DNA of 64,000 bases from Candidatus Binataceae bacterium (lineage in GTDB: Bacteria > Desulfobacterota > Binatia > Binatales > Binataceae): the NCBI GenBank assembly GCA_035508495.1, contig DATJMX010000036.1, forward strand, positions 35,931 through 99,930, read 5' to 3'. Shown piece after piece: positions 17,813-26,559 of this stretch. A program made the translations under genes and the position numbers. Position 1 is the stretch's first letter; every line of letters begins with the position of its first letter. The notes under the pieces are model-generated. The model searched no databases. It was not told the origin of the DNA and was given only the letters and a program-made list of their open reading frames with translations.

Positions 17813-18931
17813 TTAGCGATCGATCTCCGGAGCGATGACATCGAGGCTCGCGATCAATGTCACGAGGTCGGCGATCATCAGCCCCTGACTGAGTTTCTGC
17901 GTAATACCCATTGCGGCGAACGATCCAGTGCGCACATGGACGCGCCACGGATAAGCAGTGCCGTCGCTGACGGCGTACCATCCCATGTCGCCGCGGGCCG
18001 ATTCAACGCGAATCTGGCATTCGCCCGCCGGCGGCTTGAAGTTGCGCGGCACCTTCGCGAGCACGGGGCCGGCCGGGATCTGCGCCAAGGCCTGGCGCAG
18101 GATTTTTACCGATTCCTTCATCTCGCGGATCCGCACCATGTAGCGATCCATCGCGTCGCCGAGCCTGCCCCACTCGCCCGACCCGACAGGCACGTCAAAA
18201 TCGAAATCAGGATAGGCGGAGTAAGGAATGTCCTTGCGGATATCCCACTTCATGCCCGAGCCGCGCAGGTTGGGACCGACGAGGTTGTAGCTAATCGCTT
18301 CTTCGAGCGAGATGATTCCGATGTTCGCCAGCCGCTCGATATATATTTTGTTGAAGGAGAGGAGCGCGTTGTACTCCTCGAGAATCGGATCGAAATGATC
18401 GAGATATGCGAGCGCTTTCTCGCGCCATCCCGGCGGCAGATCCCACGCGACACCACCGATACGCATATAGTTAAATGTCAGCCGCGCGCCGCAGAGCTCC
18501 TCGATCAGGTCGTTGATCATCTCGCGCTCGCGGATCGCATGCGTGAACGGCGTCATCGCGCCGATATCCATGCCCATCGTGCCGACGGACAAGAGATGTG
18601 ACGCGAGGCGATTAAACTCGGCGGCGATCACGCGGCAATACTCACCGCGCTTGGGAACCTCGATATTCGCGAGCTTCTCGCTCGCCATGCCCCATCCCTG
18701 GTTCGTGAACATCGCGCAAACGTAATCGACGCGATCGGTATAGGGCATGAAGCCGTGATAGCCGACTTTCTCGGCGATCTTCTCAATCGAGCGATGCAGG
18801 TAGCCGACGTCGGGAATCGCCTCGCGCATTACTTCGCCGTCGGCGCGCACGATGAAGCGCAGCACGCCGTGGGTTGACGGATGCTGCGGGCCCATGTTGA
18901 GGGTCATTTCTTCGGTGCGAAAGGTACTCAT
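17813..18931 (-). CDS. nuoD: Complex I 49-kDa-type subunit D
   Basis: 372-residue quinone-site subunit, separate from NuoC rather than fused. The start [17 protein letters not shown] contains the conserved quinone-site histidine loop, and [11 protein letters not shown] and the C-terminal [11 protein letters not shown] end are typical. ATG 18931 overlaps the nuoC stop (ATGA). It is homologous to the large subunit of [NiFe] hydrogenases but lacks the nickel-binding cysteines. Confidence 0.96.
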   Translation of the reverse strand: MSTFRTEEMTLNMGPQHPSTHGVLRFIVRADGEVMREAIPDVGYLHRSIEKIAEKVGYHGFMPYTDRVDYVCAMFTNQGWGMASEKLANIEVPKRGEYCRVIAAEFNRLASHLLSVGTMGMDIGAMTPFTHAIREREMINDLIEELCGARLTFNYMRIGGVAWDLPPGWREKALAYLDHFDPILEEYNALLSFNKIYIERLANIGIISLEEAISYNLVGPNLRGSGMKWDIRKDIPYSAYPDFDFDVPVGSGEWGRLGDAMDRYMVRIREMKESVKILRQALAQIPAGPVLAKVPRNFKPPAGECQIRVESARGDMGWYAVSDGTAYPWRVHVRTGSFAAMGITQKLSQGLMIADLVTLIASLDVIAPEIDR

Positions 18932-19437
18932 TTCTTTTTCGAGTCGAGCCGGATAATCGGGCTCTCGCGGATAGTTGAAATGCCGTGATACTCGGTCGGC
19001 TCGACGAAATCCTTGCGCAGTGGATAGCCGATCCAGTCCTCGGGCATCAGGATACGCCGCAGATCGCTATGACCTTCGAAGGTGACACCGAGCAAGTCGA
19101 AAATCTCGCGCTCCATCCAGTTGGCGGACTTCCAGACTTCTTCGAGCGTTGTGACCGACGGATTATCGCGCGGCAATTTGATTTTCATCACCGCGCCGTG
19201 GCGCCTCGAATATGAGAACAAATGGTAGACGACTTCAATACGATCCTTGTAATCGACGCCGCTCTCGTTGGAGAGGCAGTCCATTGCCAACTCGGGATCG
19301 TCGCGCATGAACGTGCCGACCTCGACGAGCGCAGACGGATCGATCACGATGAACGGGTCGGGCTTCTTCTCGGAAACTTCGAGAACTCGATCGCCGAACC
19401 GTTCTTTGACCCGCTCGTATATCTGGAGCGGTTCCAT
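18928..19437 (-). CDS. nuoC: Complex I 30-kDa-type subunit C
   Basis: 169-residue peripheral-arm subunit. The signature [18 protein letters not shown] followed by [11 protein letters not shown] and GYPLRKDF is the 30-kDa family pattern. ATG 19437 lies two bases after the nuoB stop; the frame stays open upstream inside nuoB but has no similarity. It supports the junction between NuoB/NuoD and the rest of the arm. Confidence 0.95.
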   Translation of the reverse strand: MEPLQIYERVKERFGDRVLEVSEKKPDPFIVIDPSALVEVGTFMRDDPELAMDCLSNESGVDYKDRIEVVYHLFSYSRRHGAVMKIKLPRDNPSVTTLEEVWKSANWMEREIFDLLGVTFEGHSDLRRILMPEDWIGYPLRKDFVEPTEYHGISTIRESPIIRLDSKKK

Positions 19438-19439
19438 AC

Positions 19440-19940
19440 TCACGCCGCTGCGACTCCATTGCTCGAGCGCGCCAACCAACGCTCGGACATGATTTTTTCC
19501 TGGAGCTTGAGCAGTCCCTCGGTCAGCGCCTCGGGACGCGGCGGGCATCCGGGAACGTAAACATCAACCGGCAAGATCTTATCGACGCCGTCGCAAACCG
19601 AGTACGCGAGCTGGAACAGGCCGCCGCAGCTTGCGCATGAGCCCATCGCGATCACGTACTTGGGATCGGGCATCTGGTCGTAGAGGAGCCGCGTGCGCAG
19701 CGCCATCTTAAGCGTCAGCGTGCCGGCGACGATCATCAGATCGGACTGGCGAGCCGAAGCGCGCGGCGTGGCGCCGAAGCGCTCGATATCGGCGCGCGGG
19801 CCACCGGTATGCATCAGCTCGATCGCGCAGCAGGCGAGGCCGAACAGCATGTACCAGATGCTCGACTTGCGCATCCAGTTGAGCAGCTCATCGGTCTTGG
19901 TCGTTAAAACGTAATCGGGCAGCGTGTTCAAAAGCGGCAT
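19440..19940 (-). CDS. nuoB: Complex I PSST-type subunit B
   Basis: 166-residue subunit carrying the terminal N2 [4Fe-4S] cluster. Ligands C37, C38 (GLACCAIEL), C102 (GSCASCGG) and C132 (VPGCPPRPE) are all in place. N2 hands electrons to quinone at the NuoB/NuoD interface. ATG 19940, nine bases after the nuoA stop. Confidence 0.96.
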   Translation of the reverse strand: MPLLNTLPDYVLTTKTDELLNWMRKSSIWYMLFGLACCAIELMHTGGPRADIERFGATPRASARQSDLMIVAGTLTLKMALRTRLLYDQMPDPKYVIAMGSCASCGGLFQLAYSVCDGVDKILPVDVYVPGCPPRPEALTEGLLKLQEKIMSERWLARSSNGVAAA

Positions 19941-19949
19941 ACGAAAACC

Positions 19950-20345
19950 TCAAACCCCCGACTCCGGAACCTTCTTGATCCACTCGAGATCATGCTTCAC
20001 CCAGACGTACACCAGCCCGACGAAGAGAATCATCAGAAAGACGAAGATCTCGCTGAGCGCGTAGAGGCGGCGCCCGCTGCGCACCCAATCGAGATACACG
20101 GCCGCGATCGGATAAACGAAGGCGACCTCGACCTCGAACACGACGAAGATAAGCGCGATCAGATAGAAGCGGACGTTGAAATTAATCCACGCGCGGCCGG
20201 TCGGCGGCTCACCGCATTCGTACGGGATAAGCTTGCGCTCGTGCGGATTGGAGGGCGCGAGCAGCTTTTGCAGGCCGAACATCAGCGCCACGAACCCGAT
20301 ACCGATGATCGTGAGAGCCAGTGCCACGCCGAAGTTTACGTACAT
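19950..20345 (-). CDS. nuoA: NADH-quinone oxidoreductase-type subunit A
   Basis: 131-residue ND3 homologue with three transmembrane helices. The conserved loop YECGEPPTGRAWINFNVRFY contains the cysteine that in complex I monitors the active/deactive state. First gene of the operon, ATG 20345. About 125 bases separate it from the zinc-ribbon gene upstream, enough for its own promoter. Confidence 0.95.
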   Translation of the reverse strand: MYVNFGVALALTIIGIGFVALMFGLQKLLAPSNPHERKLIPYECGEPPTGRAWINFNVRFYLIALIFVVFEVEVAFVYPIAAVYLDWVRSGRRLYALSEIFVFLMILFVGLVYVWVKHDLEWIKKVPESGV

Positions 20346-20362
20346 TTTGGATTACCGAGTCC

Positions 20363-20423
20363 TCATTAGTTGGACTGGAATAAAAGGTCAAGAAGAGTGA
20401 CTTGAGCGTGAACGAATCACGCT
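20363..20423 (-). promoter_or_regulatory. Possible nuo operon promoter with upstream inverted repeat
   Basis: On the minus strand TTGACC (20391-20386) is followed after 17 bases by TAATGA (20368-20363). The -35 matches five of six consensus bases, but the -10 is poor. Just upstream lies a perfect inverted repeat AGCGTGA-5-TCACGCT (20405-20423), which could be an operator. The hairpin has no T-run and so is not an obvious terminator of the zinc-ribbon gene. Weak, sequence-only call. Confidence 0.3.
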
Positions 20424-20469
20424 TTAACAATTCTAATCCAAGCCCGCTAACTTTCTTACTGACATCATA

Positions 20470-20727
20470 TCACTTTCGGGCCGCGAGCAAGCGCTCCAGG
20501 GTCTTCTTGCCAACCCACGCCCCATGATCGTTGGGGCACTTGAGCATGTCGACTCCGCCCTCGGTTTCCGCTCCCAACGAGGCCTTGCAGTACGGACACA
20601 GCATCGCGTTGAGCCGCTCGCGCATCCTCTCCAGCAATTCCGCATCGCGCTTGCGCGCCCATTGATCCTCACGCGCCGCTTCGACGTCTTTGAACTTCTC
20701 CCCCATCCGATCTTTTTGATCGCTCAC
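20470..20727 (-). CDS. Small zinc-ribbon protein (zf-TFIIB type)
   Basis: 85-residue protein: an N-terminal charged, helical, possibly coiled-coil half (residues 1-42) followed by a zinc-ribbon with C44, C47, C64 and H68 (CPYC...CPNDHGAW). The pattern matches the TFIIB-type zinc-finger family of small bacterial proteins with unknown function. GTG 20727 is used because a strong GAGGAGG precedes it. It lies 23 bases after the FmdB-like gene on the same strand and is probably co-transcribed with it. No function is proposed. Confidence 0.75.
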   Translation of the reverse strand: MSDQKDRMGEKFKDVEAAREDQWARKRDAELLERMRERLNAMLCPYCKASLGAETEGGVDMLKCPNDHGAWVGKKTLERLLAARK

Positions 20728-20750
20728 GCTCAGCCCCTCCTCAAGTGACT

Positions 20751-21086
20751 CTATGTCATGTCCTTGATCAGCTTGCCGCTGCGCGCCTTCTCGACCGTCG
20801 ATTCGAACTTGTCGCCAAGGTCGACGCCCATCTGCCTCGCGCGCTTCTTCGCCCACATCCCGACGTTGCGCGAATCCTTGTAGAACGATTCATCGCGCGG
20901 CGTCGACGTGTCGAAGTTCGAAAGACGCGAACTTTCGCTCTCGACCACTGCGAACGACGACATCACGCGTCTGAGGCGCGCGCCTCCGCACGCGGGACAT
21001 ACCCGCCGCTCGCGACGCCTGGTATTCAGGACGACATGCGAGCTGATTCGCTCGCACCCGGCACATTCATACTCGAAGATGGGCAT
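20751..21086 (-). CDS. FmdB-family zinc-ribbon protein
   Basis: 111-residue protein beginning MPIFEYECAGC, the standard opening of the FmdB/putative regulatory zinc-ribbon family. C8, C11, C30 and C33 make one zinc knuckle pair; the rest is a charged tail rich in Ser, Arg and Lys. Family members are often called regulators because of an old link to formamidase genes, but their role is not established. ATG 21086 opens the family similarity. Together with the next gene it forms a two-gene zinc-ribbon unit. Confidence 0.8.
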   Translation of the reverse strand: MPIFEYECAGCERISSHVVLNTRRRERRVCPACGGARLRRVMSSFAVVESESSRLSNFDTSTPRDESFYKDSRNVGMWAKKRARQMGVDLGDKFESTVEKARSGKLIKDMT

Positions 21087-21196
21087 CCGACCACGACCAT
21101 ATCGTGCCCCGGAAAAGCCCGCAATTACGGTTCGCCGAACATCATGAAGATGTGAACTGAACTTAAAGGTTACGGATTCTATCCGCTCGCGAGCGA

Positions 21197-21442
21197 TCAG
21201 GATTTCGGCGGCGCGCCGCGCCACGACTCGCGCAGATCGAGGATCGGCTGCGCAAGCGGACTGCCGACGAAGAGCAAAAGACCAACCGCGCCCACCACGA
21301 CGCCGCATCCGATCCACCATAGCGAATGATCGCGGAGTCCAAGCACCAGCATGATCAGTCCCCAAAGCGGCATGATGAGCGACACGCCAAGGCGCATCAG
21401 CGCGCTCATCGCATTTTCAGCACGTTCCTGCGGCGTCGGCAT
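21197..21442 (-). CDS. Small two-helix membrane protein, unknown function
   Basis: 81-residue protein with two hydrophobic segments, about residues 17-35 (LGVSLIMPLWGLIMLVLGL) and 42-61 (IGCGVVVGAVGLLLFVGSPL), and a short charged tail. ATG 21442. No family is recognised. It is the only gene-like reading frame between the FmdB-like gene and the divergent isomerase. The codon pattern is consistent with coding, but the shortness keeps confidence moderate. Confidence 0.5.
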   Translation of the reverse strand: MPTPQERAENAMSALMRLGVSLIMPLWGLIMLVLGLRDHSLWWIGCGVVVGAVGLLLFVGSPLAQPILDLRESWRGAPPKS

Positions 21443-21535
21443 CGCTATTCATTTAGCGGCTCGCGGCGGAGCTTTCAAACGCCGAGGCAGGCGCCAGAGA
21501 ATCGAGATGTGCTAGCCTCCGAGCCGGTGAACGCC

Positions 21536-22861
21536 ATGAATGAAGCATCGACGCGATTTGACCCACTTTTGTCCACCGCTCCGCTGATCGTCTATATCGA
21601 TTTCAAAAGTCCCTACGCCTATCTCGCGAAAGATCCGACCCTGGCGCTCGGCGACGAACTCGGTATCGAAATCGACTGGCGTCCGTTCACGCTCGATATC
21701 CCGAGCTACCTGGGCTCGGCGAAACTCGACAAACAAGGGCGCGTCGCGGAGAGCCAGCGCACCGATACGCAATGGAAGATGGTGAAGGGCGCTTACTCTG
21801 ACGTTCGCCGCTACGGCTCGCTGCGCCAGGCGGTCGTGCGCGGCACGATCAAGATCTGGGATTCGTCGCTCGCTGGAATCGCGATGCTGTTCGCTAAGCA
21901 GCAGGGAATCACCGTACTGCGGAGTTACATGGGCATCACGTACGAACGCTTCTGGAAACGCGAGCTCGACATCGAGGACATCGCGGTGCTCGAGGGCGTG
22001 CTCGCCGAGGCCGGCGCGAGCATCGCAGGTTTTCGCGAGTACGCGTCGGGCCCGGGTCGCCAGCTGCATGACGAGATTCAGCGCAAGGCGTTCGACGCGG
22101 GAATCTTTGGCGTCCCGACTTACCTCGTCGACAATGAGATGTACTTCGGCCGCGAGCATCTGCCGCGCATCAGGTGGATACTCACCGGCCGTCGCGGCGC
22201 GCCGCCGGATATTGCGTATGAGGGTGGCGCGCCGATGCCGCGAGCCACGGCGATCAACACCGCGCTCACATTTGCATTCGATTTTGCGAGCCCTCGTTCA
22301 TATCTCGCCATGAAGCCAACCTGCGCGCTGGCCGACCAACTCGGCATCGAAGTCGATTGGCAGCCGCTCGTAACCGAAGCGCCGAAAAAGCCCAAGCCCG
22401 CGACCAGCGCCGACAATCGCGGCCTGCGCCATCGCGCGATTCGCGCGCAATACATGGAGCGCGACCTCGCGCGGTACATGGCCGATCGCGGCATCACGCT
22501 GAGGAATCCCAGCAAGCACGCAAACTCGACCGCGGCGGCGATCGCGCTCTTGTGGCTGAATCGCGAGGCAAAACACCTCGCGAGAAAGTTCACCGAGTTG
22601 ACGTTCGAGCGTTACTGGCGAGGCGAACTCGACATAGAAAACGAGTCGGCCATCGGCCGCTCGCTCGAAGAGATCGGCGCGCCGACAGACGACTACGAGA
22701 CATTCCTCAGATCCGAAGGCCGTGCCGCGCTCGATGAAACGCGCGCAAGACTGAACGACGCCGGCCTGATCGACGTGCCGACCTACCTGGTACGGGACGA
22801 AGCATTCTTCGGTCGCGAGCACTTGCCGCTGATTCGCAACAGATTGCTGACTAGCGGCTAG
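21536..22861 (+). CDS. Tandem DsbA-fold protein: two HCCA-isomerase-like domains
   Basis: 441-residue protein made of two homologous halves. Half one begins YIDFKSPYAYLA and ends GVPTYLVDNEMYFGREHLP; half two begins FAFDFASPRSYLA and ends DVPTYLVRDEAFFGREHLP. Both match the 2-hydroxychromene-2-carboxylate isomerase/kappa-GST branch of the DsbA superfamily, and the SP serine that activates glutathione in that family is kept in both. Usual family members are single domains of about 200 residues. ATG 21536 is used; a GTG at 21527 is possible. The 3' end overlaps the convergent glycosyltransferase by 11 bases. A role in aromatic breakdown or thiol-dependent isomerisation is plausible; the substrate is unknown. 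Confidence 0.85.
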   Translation: MNEASTRFDPLLSTAPLIVYIDFKSPYAYLAKDPTLALGDELGIEIDWRPFTLDIPSYLGSAKLDKQGRVAESQRTDTQWKMVKGAYSDVRRYGSLRQAVVRGTIKIWDSSLAGIAMLFAKQQGITVLRSYMGITYERFWKRELDIEDIAVLEGVLAEAGASIAGFREYASGPGRQLHDEIQRKAFDAGIFGVPTYLVDNEMYFGREHLPRIRWILTGRRGAPPDIAYEGGAPMPRATAINTALTFAFDFASPRSYLAMKPTCALADQLGIEVDWQPLVTEAPKKPKPATSADNRGLRHRAIRAQYMERDLARYMADRGITLRNPSKHANSTAAAIALLWLNREAKHLARKFTELTFERYWRGELDIENESAIGRSLEEIGAPTDDYETFLRSEGRAALDETRARLNDAGLIDVPTYLVRDEAFFGREHLPLIRNRLLTSG

Positions 22862-24551
22862 GCGCGATCTCGTAGAGTGCTGGAGGCCCCGGGCCGCCGA
22901 TTAGCTTCGATTGGAGGACCGGTTTCAGACGCGCGCGAAGGTCGGTGGGTAGAACTTCGTACTCCTTTTCGTAGGCGAAAAGGTATGCGGGCGTCGATAC
23001 TGGGCCGCTGGCGCATCCGCTCCTTTTCAGATCGGGTACCGCTTCGCCGTAGTAGAATGATAACTCGTAGTTGATGCCGTCCACGATGCAGAGTCTGCCG
23101 TCGCCGACCTTGGCGCGGATCTGCGGTGCGAAGTCGTAGACGCTACGGCGAACGGCGAGATCGGGGCGCACCACGGCGGTGAATAGAAGACTGGCGCAGA
23201 GGCTTAGCACTCCGAGTGATATGCCCGCGATCGTTGCCTGCCCGCGGCGCGCCGCAATCAACACCACGATCGAGCAAGCCGCGATCATCATGGCGAATGC
23301 GGTCGATTTGAAACCCGTGCGCCCGAGCAGAACTCCCAGCAGCTCCGCGTCGCTCGAGTTGAGGTTCAGCTTTGGCGCAAGATTTCCAGCTTTCGCGACG
23401 ATCGCCAGCGCGACCCCGGCGAGCATCGCAACTGCGATGATCATCGTCGCGATACTGCGCAGCCTTGCGCCGATACCTTGCTCACTCGCGGTTGCGCCGA
23501 ACGCCGACGCGCTCAGGATCGCGATTCCCGGCAGCGCCGGCAGGATGTAGTCGTCGCGTTTCGCGCTTGCGATCGAGAAAAAGATAATCGTCGCCAGCGC
23601 GAGGCTCGCCTGGTAAAGAATCGGTCCGCGTTTGCTCTCCTCGATCTCGCCGCGCGCGAGCATCGCAATCGCCGCCGGCACCAGCAGCACCAGCGGCATC
23701 GCGCCGCCGGTCAACCGCGCGAGGATGAACCATGGCGGCCGCCCGCCCTCGCCGGTTCCGCCCGCCGCGACCGGCAGAAAGTGGCCGAAGTTCTCGGTCA
23801 TGAACGTATGCCGGAAACGGGGGTCGCCGAACGCGAACCAGATCGCGTACCAGGCAATCGACAACGCAATCACCGGTATCGCGACGCTCCAGACCCAGCG
23901 CTCGGCAAGCATCTCAAGCGGATTGCGGCGCTCCAGCAGGAGGTAAATCGCGACTGCAATCGCGGGCAGTACGATCGCCACCGGCCCTTTGGTCAACACA
24001 CCCAGGAACATCATCGCGAGCGCCCAGACGATGGCGCGTCGGCGATCTCGTTCCCCGGCAACACCGCTAACAATCGGATATAGCGCGACGAGCGTAGCAA
24101 CGACGAACATCGTCAGCGTCATGTCCGTCAGTGCAAGCGGCGCGCGAGCCGCGAAGCCATAAGTGCCGAGCAGGAAGACAAAAGCGAGCCATCCTTCGAT
24201 CGGACCGACATTGACGCTCGTCCAAACGAGCACGATCACACTAAGCGCGACCGCCGAGGCCACCGCGACCGCACGTGACCGGACTTCATTGACGCCGCCG
24301 CCGGTCAGGTCCGTCAATCCGGCGCCAAGCCAGTAGAAGAGAAGCGGCTTCTGCGTCAGGAAGCCGTAGTAGTCACGCGGCGCGAGCAGATGCCCGCGCG
24401 CGACGCTCTGCATCCATTCGGCGGATTGCGGCTCGGCGTCTTTCTGGAACGGCGCCGAGATTCCTTGCGCGAGCACCAGCGTCGCGAAGATCGCGGCGCT
24501 CACAATCGCGAGCGCACGCGGCCGCGCGCTCCGCGATGAAGCCGCGCTCAC
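22851..24551 (-). CDS. GT39/ArnT-type polytopic glycosyltransferase
   Basis: 566-residue membrane protein with a first helix, then a periplasmic loop containing QKDAEPQSAEWMQ and QKPLLFYWLG, the acidic and KP motifs of PMT/ArnT-like GT-C enzymes, and about eleven further helices. These enzymes move a sugar from a polyprenyl-phosphate donor onto lipid A, protein or another acceptor on the outer face of the inner membrane. The GTG start (24551) overlaps the preceding stop (GTGA), so it is coupled to the isoaspartyl peptidase gene. Acceptor and sugar are unknown. Confidence 0.82.
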   Translation of the reverse strand: MSAASSRSARPRALAIVSAAIFATLVLAQGISAPFQKDAEPQSAEWMQSVARGHLLAPRDYYGFLTQKPLLFYWLGAGLTDLTGGGVNEVRSRAVAVASAVALSVIVLVWTSVNVGPIEGWLAFVFLLGTYGFAARAPLALTDMTLTMFVVATLVALYPIVSGVAGERDRRRAIVWALAMMFLGVLTKGPVAIVLPAIAVAIYLLLERRNPLEMLAERWVWSVAIPVIALSIAWYAIWFAFGDPRFRHTFMTENFGHFLPVAAGGTGEGGRPPWFILARLTGGAMPLVLLVPAAIAMLARGEIEESKRGPILYQASLALATIIFFSIASAKRDDYILPALPGIAILSASAFGATASEQGIGARLRSIATMIIAVAMLAGVALAIVAKAGNLAPKLNLNSSDAELLGVLLGRTGFKSTAFAMMIAACSIVVLIAARRGQATIAGISLGVLSLCASLLFTAVVRPDLAVRRSVYDFAPQIRAKVGDGRLCIVDGINYELSFYYGEAVPDLKRSGCASGPVSTPAYLFAYEKEYEVLPTDLRARLKPVLQSKLIGGPGPPALYEIAPSR

Positions 24552-25537
24552 TGCCGCCGCCGGCTATGAATCGGATCGAGCCAGAGATGTTGCAAACCGT
24601 GCTCGGGATCGAACGTGCCGACCTGCATCGACGCCGCGTTATGCGCATAGCCTATTCGCCCGCGCGCATCGACGAGGATCAGGCCGGCCTCGGCGCCCGT
24701 TGAATCGATGAGCTCCTGGATCGCATCGCGCGCGACCCGCTGCGGCGTCGACTCGGCCATCGCCATCACAGCTTCGCGGCACAGCGCCGTCACGATGATG
24801 GCCTCGCCCTGCCCGGTCGCCGACGCGCCGCCGAAGGCGTGCGCGAAGACGCCGGCGCCGACGATCGCCGAGTCGCCCACACGTCCGAATAATTTGCCGG
24901 GCACGCCGCCCGTTGAAGTTGCCGCCGCGATCGCGCCGCGCACGTCGAGTGCCACCGCGCCGACCGTGCCATGTCCGTCGGCGGTTTCCTCCTCGATTTG
25001 GAGCCGCTGCGCCTCGCGGATTCGCCAACGTTCGCGGGCGCGTTCGGTGATCATCTCGGCCGGCTTGGCCAGCGCGATCCCGGCGCGGCGCGCGAATCGT
25101 TCCGCCCCCGCACCGACCATCAGGATATGAGGAGTGCGCTCCATCACCGCGCGCGCGAGCATCACGGGATTGCGCACGCGCGATACCGCCGCGACCGCCC
25201 CGGCCGAGACCCGATACTCGGGACCGTGCACATGACTGCGCAGCGCCGCGATCGGCTCGCTGACCGGCTCGGCCAGCATCACCGACGCATCCATCTCGAC
25301 CTGCCCCTCGGAGTTGAGTAGCGAGCCATAGCCCGCGTTGAACATCGGATGATCTTCGAGCGCGGTCACCGTCACCTCGACCGCGTCGAGCGCGCTGCCG
25401 CCAGCGCGCAAGATTTCCGCGCCGCGCTTGAGCGCCGCGAGCATCGCGCGCCGCCGCTCGGGGCGTTCGGAAGCCAAACCGATTGCTCCCGCGCCGCCGT
25501 GCGCCGCGAGCGCGATTTTTAACCGTTGATGTGCCAT
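24548..25537 (-). CDS. Isoaspartyl peptidase / plant-type L-asparaginase (Ntn hydrolase)
   Basis: 329-residue T2-family Ntn hydrolase. The autoproteolytic site lies before the nucleophile T191 in ADGHGTVGAVALD; AAHGGAG near the N-terminus and NAGYGS at 67-72 are family motifs. Self-cleavage gives alpha and beta chains that hydrolyse isoaspartyl dipeptides and asparagine. ATG 25537 overlaps the methyltransferase stop (TGATG on the minus strand). The frame is open to 25762 but lies over the previous gene. The operon partners suggest no clear shared pathway, apart from handling of damaged or modified metabolites. Confidence 0.9.
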   Translation of the reverse strand: MAHQRLKIALAAHGGAGAIGLASERPERRRAMLAALKRGAEILRAGGSALDAVEVTVTALEDHPMFNAGYGSLLNSEGQVEMDASVMLAEPVSEPIAALRSHVHGPEYRVSAGAVAAVSRVRNPVMLARAVMERTPHILMVGAGAERFARRAGIALAKPAEMITERARERWRIREAQRLQIEEETADGHGTVGAVALDVRGAIAAATSTGGVPGKLFGRVGDSAIVGAGVFAHAFGGASATGQGEAIIVTALCREAVMAMAESTPQRVARDAIQELIDSTGAEAGLILVDARGRIGYAHNAASMQVGTFDPEHGLQHLWLDPIHSRRRQ

Positions 25538-26337
25538 CAGGATTGTGGACGCCGTCCCCAGATAAACAGGCGGCGGAAGGCGAAGGTTATAGCACCACTT
25601 GTACCGTAGGCCCGCTCGAGGCGCGCGCTGTATGCCGCGACGAAAGCTTCGTGGCGCGCCTCTGGCAGAGCGTCGAGAAAAGGCCGCAGCCCTGTCGAAC
25701 GATACCACTGGGCCACGTCGGCGGCGCGTTCCATGGGATGACGGAATGTCAAATAGTAGCAATCTACGTCGACAAAGCCGATCTCTTTAAGCATCCGCGC
25801 GTAATGCTCGGGCGGCGGCACATCGCGAAACGACTGGTCAATACCGCCCAGCGCCGCGCACCACGCTGGCTCACGCGCGAGCGCGCCGAGCTCGACCTTG
25901 CCTGACTCATGCTCGTTGGCGGGCATCTGCACTGCCAGCCGGCCGCCGGGCGCCAGCGCGCCAAACCACGCCGCGAGCACCTCCCGATGATGCCGTAACC
26001 ACTGGAGTGCTGCGTTGGAAAATATAACTGTCTGTACGCTGTCTGATGCTAGCTGCGCGATGTCACCGACCGCAAAGGTCAGGCGCCGTTGCACATCAGG
26101 CGCTTGCGCGGCGCGCAGTTTGGTAGCGGATTCGATCATCGCGGGCGATAGATCGATACCGTGCACCACGCCATGCACACTACGCCGCGCAAGCTCGAGC
26201 GTGTTGTCGCCGGGACCACAGCCCAGATCGAGGATTCGCTCATCCTCGCCCAGTGGCAGGCGGCCGAGCATATGCTCTACCGGTTCGGCGCGATAACGCC
26301 TGAAACGGTTATAGAGTTCGGGATTCCAATCAGTCAT
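25537..26337 (-). CDS. tam: SAM-dependent methyltransferase, trans-aconitate 2-methyltransferase-like
   Basis: 266-residue class I methyltransferase. MTDWNPELYNRFRRYRAEP opens the Tam-like family; ILDLGCGPGDNTLELA is the SAM-binding motif I, and FSNAALQWL plus LAPGGRLAVQMP are motifs II and III. Tam proteins methylate trans-aconitate, an inhibitor of aconitase, to detoxify it. ATG 26337 fits the known N-terminus. First gene of a three-gene overlapping operon. Substrate assignment by family; confidence in the methyltransferase fold is very high, in the substrate moderate. Confidence 0.85.
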   Translation of the reverse strand: MTDWNPELYNRFRRYRAEPVEHMLGRLPLGEDERILDLGCGPGDNTLELARRSVHGVVHGIDLSPAMIESATKLRAAQAPDVQRRLTFAVGDIAQLASDSVQTVIFSNAALQWLRHHREVLAAWFGALAPGGRLAVQMPANEHESGKVELGALAREPAWCAALGGIDQSFRDVPPPEHYARMLKEIGFVDVDCYYLTFRHPMERAADVAQWYRSTGLRPFLDALPEARHEAFVAAYSARLERAYGTSGAITFAFRRLFIWGRRPQS

Positions 26338-26440
26338 GAGAGGAAGTGCTTGAGACGGCAGCATAGAGGGCAAAGCGGCACGTAACAAGCGGCTTTCAAA
26401 ACATCGCGATCGGCGCTGCGCTTCGCAGCCGGAACAATCC

Positions 26441-26507
26441 AGCCACAAAAGCACCGAGTCACAAAGGTGAATCAAAACATTCCTTAGTGGCTTTGTGCCT
26501 ATGGGGT
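26441..26507. repeat. Possible dispersed CACAAAG-type imperfect inverted repeat
   Basis: The spacer between tam and the hydrolase contains CCACAAAAGCACCGAGTCAC and, about 25 bases on, CCTTAGTGGCTTTGTGCC, which are rough inverted copies. Similar cacaaag/ctttgtg elements are common intergenic repeats in several bacterial phyla. Only one copy is in the window, so the call rests on its shape. Confidence 0.35.
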
Positions 26508-26559
26508 TTGCTGACGCGCGCGGCGCGGCGTGCATTTCGGACACCATGCTTGCGCAATC

